Source: Cordylochernes scorpioides (taxonomy: Eukaryota > Arthropoda > Arachnida > Pseudoscorpiones > Chernetidae). From it: a stretch of DNA of 64,000 bases. Made by a program: the position numbers and the translations under genes. The DNA lies in contig CP092872.1 in assembly GCA_030710605.1 (NCBI GenBank), forward strand, positions 96,502,236-96,566,235, read 5' to 3'. Under the pieces are notes generated by a model. It searched no databases. It had not been told where the DNA came from and saw nothing but the letters and a program-made list of their open reading frames with translations. The stretch's first letter is position 1. Each line of letters starts with the position of its first letter. This document shows, one piece after another, positions 43,528 to 56,000 of this stretch.

Positions 43528-43567
43528 CCACGAACGCGTTTCGCGCTGTTGGCGCTCGTCAGCGTGG
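43528..43567 (-). ncRNA. Type I hammerhead ribozyme, family 1 variant
   Basis: Minus strand: stem I CCACG/CGTGG, core CTGACGA, stem II GCGC/GCGC with loop CAACA, core GAAA, C-GC-G, cleavage triplet GTT. Against 3014-3055, one stem II pair has flipped from G-C to C-G, keeping pairing. GTT fits the NUH rule. The flanking arm TTGATAAATCAAGAAAAGTC also matches family 1. Confidence 0.8.
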
Positions 43568-43614
43568 AGTAGGCTGTACCTCATCAGTATTGTTACACGA
43601 GTATATCATTATAT

Positions 43615-43865
43615 ATTCGCGCGCCATCTGTTATGAGAAATTCAAACTAAACAAGATATCAGCTTCAATATTAGTATAAAAGCAAAACAGCCCAATGTAA
43701 TATTACAATGGAATGGTAGATTAAACTGGCGAAACCGCTGGGAGGGTTCACCACTGATGAACAAGGCCCTCCCATTAATTAATCATTGCAGTTAGAGCTT
43801 TAGAAGATTGTTTGATGTAAAAAAGAATCACGCGTCAAAAATAGTTTAAATTTTTAATCGCAACA
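43615..43865 (+). mobile_element. Family Z element
   Basis: Begins at GCGCGCCATCTGTTATG and ends near CACGCGTCAAAAATAG. Carries CTGGCGAAACCGCTGGGAGG. The most complete uninterrupted family Z copy. Confidence 0.6.
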
Positions 43866-44689
43866 ATAATATGTTTTAAGGATAAATATGTAATTAACGA
43901 AATGGCAGTTCATAAATATTGCCACGTGGAAAATTTGGGAAGACCAACTTCGCGGATAAGACAGCAATTTATTTCAGGCTAGAACAAACTATGAAAGGTA
44001 AACAAAAGTTAAGCCACGAAGGAAATTTACAGAGGAGCAAAATAGAAACATAAAAAAATGACCACTCTGTTAATAAAAAATAATAAAATTAATAAATACT
44101 TTGTTACAATATGATTGGCTAAAAAATGTTTACCTTTATAACCAATAAGAATTGTAAATTGTTTCATTGTCGAGTTATGTATAATCAAGATCCACAGAGA
44201 CGATTTTACAATAGTACAGTAACAACTGGTAGCAAGACGTTGTCTTGGTTTCTCCCCATTCACTTGGTCCATAATGTAGTACAGCCCTTTGATCTGGTGT
44301 CTTCAATAAATCCTTCAATCATTCTTTTAGCAGGCTTATCATGTCTTAGCACATATGGCCTATACAATTCATAGTTTAGTATTCCTTAGTATTTTAATGG
44401 GACCTCTGTCATCAATTTCTAGTGCTAACACCACATAATTGTAACATACCGAGATGTCAACATGGTATCGGTGACAGTATGTAGAGAAAGTCAATAAAGC
44501 CATAATATAATTAAAAGGGAGATGATATAAACGGTTATCGCCTAAATTGCATATTCAACAATGTATTTGCATAGAGCTACCCACCTATCAGTCAGGGAGA
44601 ACCTCAAATTACATAGTATTTAGTAATTAATGTAGGGAAGGTGCGTATTGGGAGGGTCTCTCGGCTTCTAATTGTGGTTGATGGCAATC

Positions 44690-47372
44690 AATCACGGCTA
44701 TTGTAACAGGACCACGGCTATTGGAGCTGTAACACTTTGTAAACCTATTGTCACAACGGCTATTGGAGCTGTAACACTTTGTAGACTTATTGTCACAACG
44801 GCTATTGGAGCTGTAACACTTTGTAGACCTTTTGTCACAACGGCTATTGGAGCTGTAACACTTTGTAGACTTATTGTCACAACGGCTATTGGAGCTGTAA
44901 CACTTTGTAGACCTTTTGTCACAACGGCTATTGGAGCTGTAACACTTTGTAAACTTATTATCAAAACGGCTATTGGAGCTGTAACACTTTGTAGACTTAT
45001 TGTCAAAACGGCTATTGGAGCTGTAAACCTTTGTAGACTTATTGTCACAACGGCTATTGGAGCTGTAACACTTTGTAAACTTATTGTGACAACGGCTATT
45101 GGAGCTGTAACATCTTGTAGAATTATTGTCACAACGGCTATTGCAGCTGTAACACTTTGTAGACATATTGTCACAACGGCTATTGGAGCTGTAACACTCT
45201 GTAGACTTATTGTGACAACGGCTTTTGGAGCTGTAACACTTTGTAGACATATTGTCACAACGGCTATTGGAGCTGTAACACTCTGTAGACTTATTGTCAC
45301 AACGGCTATTGGAGTTGTAACACTTTGTAGTGTTATTGTCACAACGGCTATTGGAGCTGTAACACTTTGTAGACTTATTATCACAACGGCTATTGGAGCT
45401 GTAACACTTTGTAGACCTATTGACACAACGGCTATTGGAGCTGTAACACTTTGTAGACTTATTGTCACAACGGCTATTGGAGCTGTAACACTTTGTAGAC
45501 CTATTGTCACAACGGCTATTGGAGCTGTAACATCTTGTAGAATTATTGTCACAACGGCTATTGGAGCTGTAACACTTTGTAGACTTATTGTCACAACGGC
45601 TATTGGAGCTGTAACATCTTGTAGAATTATTGTCACAACGGCTATTGGAGCTGTAACACTTTGTAGACATATTGTCACAACGGCTATTGGAGCTGTAACA
45701 CTTTGTAGACTTATTATCACAACGGCTATTGGAGCTGTTACACTTTGTAGACTTATTATCACAACGGCTATTGGAGCTGTAATACTTTGTAGACTTATTG
45801 ACACAACGGCTATTGGAACTGTAACACTTTGTAGACTTATTGTGACAACGGCTATTGGAGCTGTAACACTTTGTAGACTTATTGACACAACGGCTATTGG
45901 AACTGTAACACTTTGTAGACTTATTGTCACAACGGCTATTGGAGCTGTAACACTTTGTAGACTTATTGTGACAACGGCTATTGGAGCTGTAACACTTTGT
46001 AGACTTATTGACACAACGGCTATTGGAACTGTAACACTTTGTAGACTTATTGTCACAACGGCTATTGGAGCTGTAACACTTTGTAGACTTATTGTCACAA
46101 CGGCTATTGGAGCTGTAACACTTTGTAGACTTATTGTCACAACGGCTATTGGAGCTGTAACACTTTGTAGACTTATTGTGACAACGGCTATTGGAGCTGT
46201 AACACTTTGTAGACTTATTGTGACAACGGCTATTGGAGCTGTAACACTTTGTAGACTTATTGTCACAACGGCTATTGGAGCTGTAACACTTTGTAGACTT
46301 ATTGTGACAACGGCTATTGGAGCTGTAACACTTTGTAGACTTATTGTCACAACGGCTTATTGGAGCTGTAACACTTTGTAGACTTATTGTGACAACGGCT
46401 ATTGGAACTGTAACACTTTGTAGACTTATTGTGACAACGGCTATTGGAGCTGTAACACTTTGTAGACTTATTGTGACAACGGCTATTGGAGCTGTAACAC
46501 TTTGTAGACTTATTGTGACAACGGCTATTGGAGCTGTAACACTTTGTAGACTTATTGTGACAACGGCTTTTGGAGCTGTAACACTTTGTAGACTTATTGT
46601 GACAACGGCTATTGGAACTGTAACACTTTGTAGACTTATTGTGACAACGGCTATTGGAGCTGTAACACTTTGTAGAGTTATTGTTAAAACGGCTATTGGA
46701 ACTGTAACACTTTGTAGACTTATTGTGACAACGGCTATTGGAACTGTAACACTTTGTAGACTTATTGTGACAACGGCTATTGGAGCTGTAACACTTTGTA
46801 GACTTATTGTGACAACGGCTATTGGAGCTGTAACACTTTGTAGACTTATTGTGATAACGGCTATTGGAACTGTATCACTTTGTAGACTTATTGTGACAAC
46901 GGCTATTGGAGCTGTAACACTTTGTAGACTTATTATCACAACGGCTATTGGAGCTGTAACACTTTGTAGACTTATTGTGACAACGGCTATTGGAACTGTA
47001 ACACTTTGTAGACTTATTGTGACAACGGCTATTGGAACTGTAACACTTTGTAGACTTATTGTGACAACGGCTATTGGAGCTGTAACACTTTGTAGACTTA
47101 TTATCACAACGGCTATTGGAACTGTAACACTTTGTAGTGTTATTGTCACAACGGCTATTGGAGCTGTAACACTTTGTAGACTTATTGTCACAACGGCTAT
47201 TGGAGCTGTAACACTTTGTAGACTTATTGTCACAACGGCTATTGGAGCTGTAACACTTTGTAGACTTATTGACACAACGGCTATTGGAGCTGTAACACTT
47301 TGTAGACTTATTGTCACAACGGCTATTGGAGCTGTAACACTTTGTAGACTTATTGACACAACGGCTATTGTA
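44690..47372. repeat. 42-bp minisatellite, about 64 copies
   Basis: Unit CTTATTGTCACAACGGCTAT, TGGAGCTGTAACACTTTGTA, GA (42 bases). Because 42 is divisible by 3, long frames are open on both strands, up to 910 codons on the minus strand. They consist only of the 14-residue repeat, and a single extra base near 46357 shifts them. I treat them as non-coding. Confidence 0.97.
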
Positions 47373-47490
47373 ATGGGGATAGGGTACAGTATTGATAACG
47401 CACTAACTATAGTATATTTTCTTGTATAAATATTATATTAACTCAAGCCTAGAGTCCTTCTACTGAAGTATTGATGGCTGATTATAAGTC

Positions 47491-47828
47491 CTCAAAGCTT
47501 AAGTTAATAAAAGATTAACACAAGAAACATCTTCCTAGATGCTTTTATCTCTAATATGATACCCGGAGTATATATCTTTTAAGATCCTACATGTTCAGTT
47601 GTTACAAAAATCGAACTGCTTCCTACATATGTAGACATGTGGTGCACTTACAGTAAAGTCGCTAACTACTACCCAGCATGACTACCATGACCTGTAACAC
47701 ATGTACATTCATGGACAAAACAAAAGGAAATTTAATATTTTGACATCGCCGGTCGCCTGTTTTTTTTTTTTTTTTTTTTGAAGGAGACTGTTCACACTTG
47801 GTTATCCCGTGTGTCTTCAATAAAGGTC
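47491..47828 (+). repeat. 338-bp segment duplicated on both sides of copia-B, left copy
   Basis: From CTCAAAGCTTAAG to TTCAATAAAGGTC. Matches 57478-58072 once a piggyBac-type MITE is removed from the latter. It contains a SINE body fragment (47600-47705) and the left part of a Tc1-type MITE (from 47706). Confidence 0.9.
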
Positions 47829-47841
47829 TTCAATAAAATTT

Positions 47842-48029
47842 TGTAGTTTATTTAACACATAAATATACTACAAATTAAGATAATATCTTATTTTATTATC
47901 TTTAAAAGGAAAACAAACATATTATAATTAGAGAATTATTTACAACTTACTAAAAGGTAAACATTAGGGCTAATACACATTCCTTTGTTCTGTACTGCCA
48001 GGGTTGCTGAAACACATTTATTTTAACAC
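47842..48029 (-). repeat. 3' LTR of copia-B
   Basis: On the minus strand begins TGTTAAAATAAATG and ends AAACTACA. Matches 52735-52854 plus 57406-57477. Confidence 0.85.
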
Positions 48030-48072
48030 CCCCCCTCAATTGGCATTTTCACAAATGTCAATTGCACAATTT

Positions 48073-48998
48073 TCACCCCATGTTGGAAAGTTTCATGAAT
48101 TTGTTCAATATGTCTTTACATAAGGGTTTAGTTAATATGTCTGCTATGTTTCTGCATCCCTCAATGTAATCTATTTTGATTATGTCTTTGGCCAATAAAT
48201 CCTTTATGTAGTGAGTTCTTATATCAATGTGTTTACTTCTTTTGGAGTTTTCAAAAGTTTTGGCCATGCAGATAGCACTCTTGTTGTCCACTAGCAAAGT
48301 TGTGTCCTCAAATGATGAAAAGTCCTTATTTATTTCCTTCAGATGAACTAGGTCTTGTATAGAAGCAGCAGCTGCTACATATTCTGCTTCTGCGGTCGAA
48401 AGAGAAACACATCCCTGTTTCTTAGAAAACCAAGACACTGCATTTGATCCATGCAGTACTATGTTTCCACTTGTACTTTTTCTGTCAATTTTATCTCTGG
48501 CCCAGTCAGAGTCTGAATATGAAATCAAATTGTTGGATGATACTGTATATATCAGTCCAATATCTTTGGTTGTCATCAAATATCTCACTATTCGTTTCGC
48601 AGCTTTCCAAGTTGCTTGAGTGGGTTTATCCAGAGTTCTACTCAAGTACGACACTGGGAACATTATGTCTGGTCTTGTGATAGTTGCTACATATAATAGA
48701 CTTCCGATCAATTGACGATAAGGAACTTTATATCTTCTTGATTTTGTTCAGCTTGAAAATTTAGTTCCATAGGTGTATCCACTCTTTTGCATTCTGTCAT
48801 ATTGAACTTTTCTAAAATTTTGTTAATGAACTTTGTTTGTTTGATCATTAACTTGCCACTTTCTCTTGATATTTCCATTCCCAAGAAATTTGTCACTTTT
48901 CCAAGATCTTTTGCATTAAATTCTTGTTTGAATATTTCTATTACTTTATCAATATTGTCTCTTTTTCCAGTAATCAGTAGATCATCTACATACAACAC
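48073..48998 (-). pseudogene. copia-B RT C-terminal part and RNase H
   Basis: 48708-48998 has the RT active site YVDD (LYVDDLLITG) and a DLGKVTNFLGMEI motif. 48073-48711 has SDSDWARD, STAEAEYVA and the LTKPL tail typical of copia RNase H. A frameshift near 48705-48720 separates them, and another near 49130 separates the upstream RT. Confidence 0.88.
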
Positions 48999-49129
48999 TA
49001 TCCATGTATTATCATTTATATATAAACATGAGTCATTTAGAGATCTTTTGAAGTTGTATTTACTAGCTATTTCATTGAATTTATTGTTCCAAGTTTTTGG
49101 TGATTCTCTTAATCCATATAGAGCTTTAT

Positions 49130-50908
49130 TTAGTTTGAATATTTTTCATTTTCTTGTTTCACTCCTTGTGGTGCTTTGATGTAAATGTCTGATTCAATAT
49201 TTCCATTTAAAAATGCTGTTGGAATGTCCATTTGATTCACTTCCCAGTTTTTGTTTGTTGCATGAGAGAGTAACATTCTTATTGTTGACATTCTAGCTAC
49301 TGGAGCGTACATAATATCAGATGATTCTTCCATTTGGAATCCTTTTGCTACTAAGCGAGCCTTCTTGGTTCCATCCTCTTTGGTTCTGAAAATCCATTTT
49401 GTATCAATTGGTTTGATATTTGATTTTTCTCCTAATTTTATTGAAGACCATGTTTTCAATTCTTCATGAGATCGAATTTCTTTATCAATAGCTTCTTTCC
49501 ATTCTTTTTGCCTAATTGCTTGATTGTAAGAAACTGGATCTTCACCATTTGTAAACAAGCAATATACTGAATATAGTTCATAATCTTCTTGATACCTTGG
49601 TGGTTTGATTATTCGACCCGATCTTGTAGTTACACTTTCTTCTTCGTCTGATTGTTCTGATGTTTGTGGGTTTTCTTCCTCATCTTGAGATTCAGTTGTT
49701 ATTCTTTTAGGTTCTGTTTGGTCTGAGATGATTTCCTTATCAAATTTAGTTAATGTTTCATCAAATGTTACATCTGTTGAAATCATCACTTTATCAGTTT
49801 CCGGATCCCAGATGCGATATCCGCTTCCACTGTATCCAACCATGATTGTTGATTTTGCTCTAGCATCTAGTTTTCTTGGTTTGGGTAGAATAAGTCTCCA
49901 AGCTCTTGAGCCAAAAACCTTAAGTTTGGATAGGTCATTTTGTTTATACCATATGCTAGCCGGAGGTATTCCTATGTTCGCACTTGTTGGACTTCTGTTT
50001 AATTCGTATGCTGAGCAGTAAATGGCTTCTCCCCAGAGATATTTTGGTAGATTTGTTTCTGCCAACTTTGTTCTCACTTTATCAATCAATGTTCGGTTCA
50101 TTCTTTCAGAAGTGCCATTTTGTTGTGGTGTGTAAGGTGAGGTATATTCTATTTGAATTCCTTTTGTTCTGCAAAACTGCTTGAAGTTTCCAGATGAAAA
50201 TTCCTTACCATTATCTACTCTAATTTTTCTTGTTTTCTTGTTATGTTGAGTTTTTATCAACTTGATAAAATCAATTATGTTCTGTTCAGCTTCACTTTTT
50301 GATTTGAGAAGTCTCACTACTACAAAGTGTGAGTAGTCATCTATTAGTACCTGAAAATATATTTCTCCATCATATGTTGGTGGATCAATTGGTCCTGATA
50401 AGTCTGAATGAATCAGCTCTCCAATTTCCTTTGTTGTCTTCCAGGTTTTCTCAAATGATCTTCTTGTGCTTTTTCCTTTGATACAGGTTTCACATTTCTC
50501 TTGTGAACTTGGTAGCCCTAATTTCTTTAAGCTGTATCTATTCAGATGTCCCAATCTTCTGTGCCACAATGTGTCATCGGTTTTGACTGCATGCGCTGTA
50601 ACACTTTCAGGGTTACTGTCTATTTCTATTTTAAGTGAGTACAAGTTTCTATAATTATTACACTTAAAATTATGGTTTCTTGTAATTACAATTACTTCAT
50701 CCTGTTTAAATATCACTTGGTGGCCCTGTTGTGTAATTTTTCCTACTGACAATAAGTTCTGTTTAATACCATCAACTATTAGTCCATGGATTGCTATTGG
50801 GATATTATTGATTTTTACATTTAAAGTTCCACTTTTATTAGCTGACATCTTTTCACCATTAGCCATATGAATTTCAACCTTATGTTCTAAAATCTTCACA
50901 TCTGTCAT
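49130..50908 (-). pseudogene. copia-B integrase and RT N-terminal part
   Basis: The 592-codon frame includes the GAG-pre-integrase zinc domain (WHRRLGHLNR, CETCIKGKS). The integrase core has HSDLSGP, RVDNGKEF and NGTSERMNRTL. The RT start has WIFRTKEDG, ARLVAKGF and MDIPTAFLNG. It ends at a frameshift near 49130. Confidence 0.9.
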
Positions 50909-52245
50909 ATATTTTTCTAATTCACTTTTGATCAGGTTGTGTTGCTCCTGAGTCTAAAATAAAATGATCATTTTCATAGCAATCTATAGCATTCATTGCT
51001 ACAAATGATAGTTTGCCATCCATCTGATTGGCTTGTTGTCCAGGTTGACTCTCTCTTTGTCTTTCATTTCTCTCTTTGTGTGTTTGATTCTTTTCTCTTT
51101 TGAAAAATTTCTTTTTACTTCTACATTCTGTAGCCTTGTGACCTTTCTTGCCACAATTATAACATGTAAATGTGAATGATCCAAATGTCATTTCTTCATT
51201 CCTAGGTTCCCCTTGTTTATTTTTCCTTTTGAGTTCTTCATCCAGCAATCTTGCCTTAACAAATTCCATTTTGATTTCAGTATTTATAGTTTCTATTGCT
51301 GTGATTACATTTTCATACTCTTCATTCAATGACAATAACAGATGACATATCTTGTCAGATTCATCCATTTTGGAACCATTTGGATCCATCTTTAAGCTGT
51401 ATCTATTCAGATGTCCCAATCTTCTGTGCCACAATGTGTCATCGGTTTTGACTGCATGCGCTGTAACACTTTCAGGGTTACTGTCTATTTCTATTTTAAG
51501 TGAGTACAAGTTTCTATAATTATTACACTTAAAATTATGGTTTCTTGTAATTACAATTACTTCATCCTGTTTAAATATCACTTGGTGGCCCTGTTGTGTA
51601 ATTTTTCCTACTGACAATAAGTTCTGTTTAATACCATCAACTATTAGTCCATGGATTGCTATTGGGATATTATTGATTTTTACATTTAAAGTTCCACTTT
51701 TATTAGCTGACATCTTTTCACCATTAGCCATATGAATTTCAACCTTATGTTCTAAAATCTTCACATCTGTCATATATTTTTCTAATTCACTTTTGATCAG
51801 GTTGTGTTGCTCCTGAGTCTAAAATAAAATGATCATTTTCATAGCAATCTATAGCATTCATTGCTACAAATGATAGTTTGCCATCCATCTGATTGGCTTG
51901 TTGTCCAGGTTGACTCTCTCTTTGTCTTTCATTTCTCTCTTTGTGTGTTTGATTCTTTTCTCTTTTGAAAAATTTCTTTTTACTTCTACATTCTGTAGCC
52001 TTGTGACCTTTCTTGCCACAATTATAACATGTAAATGTGAATGATCCAAATGTCATTTCTTCATTCCTAGGTTCCCCTTGTTTATTTTTCCTTTTGAGTT
52101 CTTCATCCAGCAATCTTGCCTTAACAAATTCCATTTTGATTTCAGTATTTATAGTTTCTATTGCTGTGATTACATTTTCATACTCTTCATTCAATGACAA
52201 TAACAGATGACATATCTTGTCAGATTCATCCATTTTGGAACCTAT
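50529..52245 (-). repeat. 865-bp tandem duplication inside copia-B
   Basis: 50529-51380 and about 51392-52245 are essentially identical, covering the end of Gag, zinc knuckle, protease start and GAG-pre-integrase. The junction at 51380-51393 has a short filler (ATTTGGATCCAT) resembling nearby CATCCATTTTGG. Confidence 0.9.
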
Positions 52246-52647
52246 ATTATCCAATTCACGAATTATAGAATCAAATTTAAGAAAATGGTCCTCTAATTTT
52301 TCATTATGTTTGCATTTTAAAGTCAACAACTTTCTTTTTAGTGTTAGTTTTGTAAACACGCTTTTTCTTTCAAATATATTTTCGAGCGCTTTCATCATTT
52401 CTTTAGCTGTTTTTGCATCTTTAATTATGTCTAGATGTTTATCAGTTAAACATTGAACAAGCGTAGATTTTGCCTTTGCATCTTTAATTGCAAATAACTC
52501 ACGTTCTTTTTCATCGACAAAATCATTAATTTCCTTTTCTAATGTTAGATGTATTTGTTTTTCTTCTAACAATAGTTTAACTCTAAATTTCCAGCTGTTG
52601 AAATTTGTACCAGTCAAAATTGGCAAATTAGAATTAATTACGCTCAT
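50922..52647 (-). pseudogene. copia-B Gag and partial protease, duplicated
   Basis: The minus-strand Gag starts MSVINSNLPIL at 52647 and has LTGTNFNSWKFRVKLLLEE, a CCHC knuckle (CYNCGKKGHKATEC) and the protease site LDSGATQ. The frame then breaks three residues later in both duplicated copies, so the break predates the duplication. 50922-51773 is the chimeric frame made by the junction. Confidence 0.88.
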
Positions 52648-52710
52648 TTAAAAATATATTCAAAGTTGTACTTACTAAAACACGTTCTTGATATTTCTTT
52701 ATTATTTAAA

Positions 52711-52730
52711 CTTCAGTCTCATAATCTGTT
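52711..52730 (-). other. Primer binding site of copia-B (elongator tRNA-Met, internal)
   Basis: Minus strand ACAGATTATGAGACTGA, four bases after the 5' LTR, is the complement of the elongator tRNA-Met anticodon arm, as in copia-A. Confidence 0.6.
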
Positions 52731-52854
52731 ATTTTGTAGTTTATTTAACACATAAATATACTACAAATTAAGATAATATCTTATTTTATTATCTTTAAAA
52801 GGAAAACAAACATATTATAATTAGAGAATTATTTACAACTTACTAAAAGGTAAA

Positions 52855-53039
52855 TGTAGAATAGTGTGAAATATATAAGTGATGTGAATTTAAGAAGAGG
52901 AATTAAGAACAATAGACTGACTGTGTTTTGTAAATAGAGAATTAATCTTTACTAAATTTAAATGTGTGTGATAAATAAATAATTATAATTAAATAATAAA
53001 TATATAAGTTGTAGTTTATAAAAGATAAACAACACAACA
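52855..53039 (+). repeat. 5' LTR of gypsy-A
   Basis: Begins TGTAGAATAGTG, ends ACAACACAACA; AT-rich, 185 bp. The 3' LTR is at 57221-57405. Confidence 0.93.
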
Positions 53040-53043
53040 TATT

Positions 53044-53054
53044 TGGCGACGAGG
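53044..53054 (+). other. Primer binding site of gypsy-A
   Basis: TGGCGACGAGG, five bases after the LTR, complements a tRNA 3' end CCTCGTCGCCA. From memory this fits tRNA-Ser(GCT). gypsy-B has the same site. Confidence 0.7.
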
Positions 53055-53095
53055 ATTAAAAAAAGAAAATAATAATTAAATAAGCGTAACAGAAG

Positions 53096-56000
53096 ATGGC
53101 AAATAATTTGACGTCTCCATTACCGTTGAACCTTAATGCTACAGATTTGTATTCCGAGTACAAACATTGGATGAATTCATATTTAATTTATGAATTAGCA
53201 AGCGGTGTTTCAACAAAGAAAGATGACGTTAAAAGGGCAACACTTTTGCATTGCCTTGGACCACAAGTCCAAAGAATTTTCTTTAATTTGCCAGAAGAAA
53301 AAGATACGTATGAAAAAGCAAAAGAAGCTTTAACTAAATATTTCACACCACAAAAAAATATTGTATCAGAACGATTTAAATTTAGGCAAAGAAAACAAAA
53401 TACAGATGAAAATATTGATTCATATGTCATTGCCCTAAGAGAATTAGTCAAATCCTGTGAATTTGGAAATTTAGAAGAAGACATGATCAGAGATCAGATA
53501 ATAGAAAAATGCTATAATAGGCAATTAAAAGAAAAGTTGTTGCAACAAGATAATTTGAATCTTCAAAGAACAATTGAGATATCAAGAATGTTTGAAACAG
53601 CCAAAGAAGAATTTAGAGTATTGACAAATGAAGATATGACCTCAATAAATAGAGTAAACTATAAAAATAATTTCCAAGCAGCTAATGAATCAACTGTTAA
53701 AGGACCAAAAGCTCATAATGTGTACCATCAAAAAGGAAGCACCTCCAAGGTAAGTGCACCTAATTTGGAAGAATGCTATAGATGTGGCTTAACTACACAT
53801 CCTCCATATAAATGTGGAGCTAGAAATATGAAATGCACATTTTGTAACAAGATGGGTCATCTTAATAGAGTTTGTAGAAATAAAAATAAATATAAAAATA
53901 TTGAAGGAAAGAAAAGAAATATTCAAAATATTTCTGAAAATAATGAAGACTCAGATGAATACACTTTCTTTTTAGGCTCTGATAACAAAGAAAGTATCTA
54001 TATAGATGGAAAGGAAATAAAAATGACTATTGATACAGGTAGTGATACAACATTCATAGGACTTGAAAATTTGAAAAATATTTTTCCTAAATCTCAAATG
54101 CCAACTTTAAATGGTACAGAAAGGAAATTTTATGCCTATGGACAAACTTCACCTCTTCCATGTTGTGGATATTTCTTTGCAGATGTTTCATGGGGTGAAA
54201 GGTCTATAAAGGAACAGATTTTTGTGATTGAAGGTAAAGCAGAACCTCTTTTAGGAAAGAAAGCAAGTTTCGAATTAGAAATTATAAAGCGTGGAACAAA
54301 AATAAGGAATATTCAACAGGAAGTTATTCCGAAGGATATATATAATTTGATACAAGAAAACATGAACCTTTTTCAAGGTCAAGGAAATGTGAAGGGTTAT
54401 AGTCAAAAAATAACTCTAAAAGAAAATGTTACTCCTGTAGCTCAGAGATGCAGACATTTTCCATATAAAATGGTAGAAGCCATCAATCAAGAGCTAGACA
54501 AAATGATAGAAGATGGCATTATTGAGGAAGTCCATGAAGCTTCTGAATGGATCTCAAACATTGTGGCAGTTCCAAAAAAGGGTACTGAAGAAATCAGACT
54601 ATGTGTTGATCTGAGAGAAGTGAATAAAGCCATAGTTAGAGAGAGATATCCTATACCAACAGTTGACAATATATTGCAAGCATTGCAGGGAGCAAAAGTT
54701 TTTGCTAAACTTGATGCGAAGAAAGGCTTTTGGCAAATTGAACTAGATGAAAAGTCCAGGCCATTGACCACCTTTATTACACCCAGAGGATGCTACAGAT
54801 TTTGCAAAATTCCTTTTGGACTTTGCAGCGCACCTGAAGCTTTTCAAAAAGCTATGAACTCAATATTGTCTCATTTAGAAGGAGTGTTATGCTACATAGA
54901 TGATGTGATTGTATATGCGCAATCTATAGAACAATTGGATCAAAGACTGAAAAAAGTATTTGAAAGATTTCAACAAGTTGGACTCAAACTAAACAAAAGT
55001 AAATGTAAATTTGCTCTAAATGAATTGGAAATATTAGGCCATATTGTTAGTAAAGATGGAATTAGACCTGATCCAAAGAAAATAGAAAGTGTTCTAAGTT
55101 TTTCAAAACCTGAAAATGTAGATTCTCTAAAATCATTTTTAGGTACATGCGGATTTTTAAGAAAATTCATTCCAGACTTTTCAAAGTTAGCCGAACCACT
55201 TAATAATTTGACAAGAAAGGACATAAAATGGAAGTGGAGCAAGAAAGAAGAGGACTCATTCAGAAAATTGAAAGAAGCTCTTACAAAAAATCCATGTTTA
55301 GCCTATTTTGACATGAATGCACCTACCGAAGTAATTGCTGATGCTAGTCCTGTAGGTTTAGGAGCTGTTTTACTACAAAGACAAAATGATGGAAGCAAAA
55401 AGCCAGTGGCCTATGCAAGTAGATCATTGACTAATGTTGAGAGAAGATACTCACAAATAGAGAAAGAAGCTCTTGGGTGTGTGTGGGCTGTTGAGCATTT
55501 CAATGACTATTTATGGGGAAATAAATTTGTACTTAAGACAGATCATAAACCATTGATTTATATGCTTAATCCCAAGAAGGCAACAGTCTTGCCACCAAGA
55601 ATTGAAAGACTTAGTTGGAGACTTCAACCTTATGATTATGAAATAGAGTATCTTAAGGGCAAACAAAATATTGCAGATATATTTTCAAGAAAACCTTTAA
55701 CAAATATTTCATGTGAAAATATTGTTGATGATTATGTAGAAAAAGTACTTTCCATATTTTCAGAAGAAATGAAGGCAATTTCCCTCAATGATATCAAGAA
55801 GCAAAGTGAAGCAGATCCATTTTTCAAAATTCTAACTAAAATAATTCAAACTGGAAATTGGCCATATCAAATTGATGATGATGAACTTAAAATTTTGCAC
55901 AAATTTAAGGAAGAACTTTCAGTTTATGATAATCTCATTTTAAAAGGAAAGAGAATTGTTATACCAACAGATCTTAGAAGAAATATTTTAGACTTAGCTC

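Larger units (their letters stand above)
42361..44607. repeat. Foldback structure, about 240-bp arms
   Basis: Arms 42361-42596 and 44365-44607 are reverse complements (landmark GCATATTCAACAATGTATTT). The 1.77-kb interior has a low-copy GC-rich part (42880-43080), a hammerhead (43528-43567) and a family Z element, but no transposase. No clear target duplication seen. Confidence 0.75.

Noticed and set aside
44627..47359. 910-codon minus-strand reading frame
   Set aside because: Composed of a 14-residue repeat produced by a 42-bp minisatellite; the opposite strand is equally open. No start context, signal or domain.
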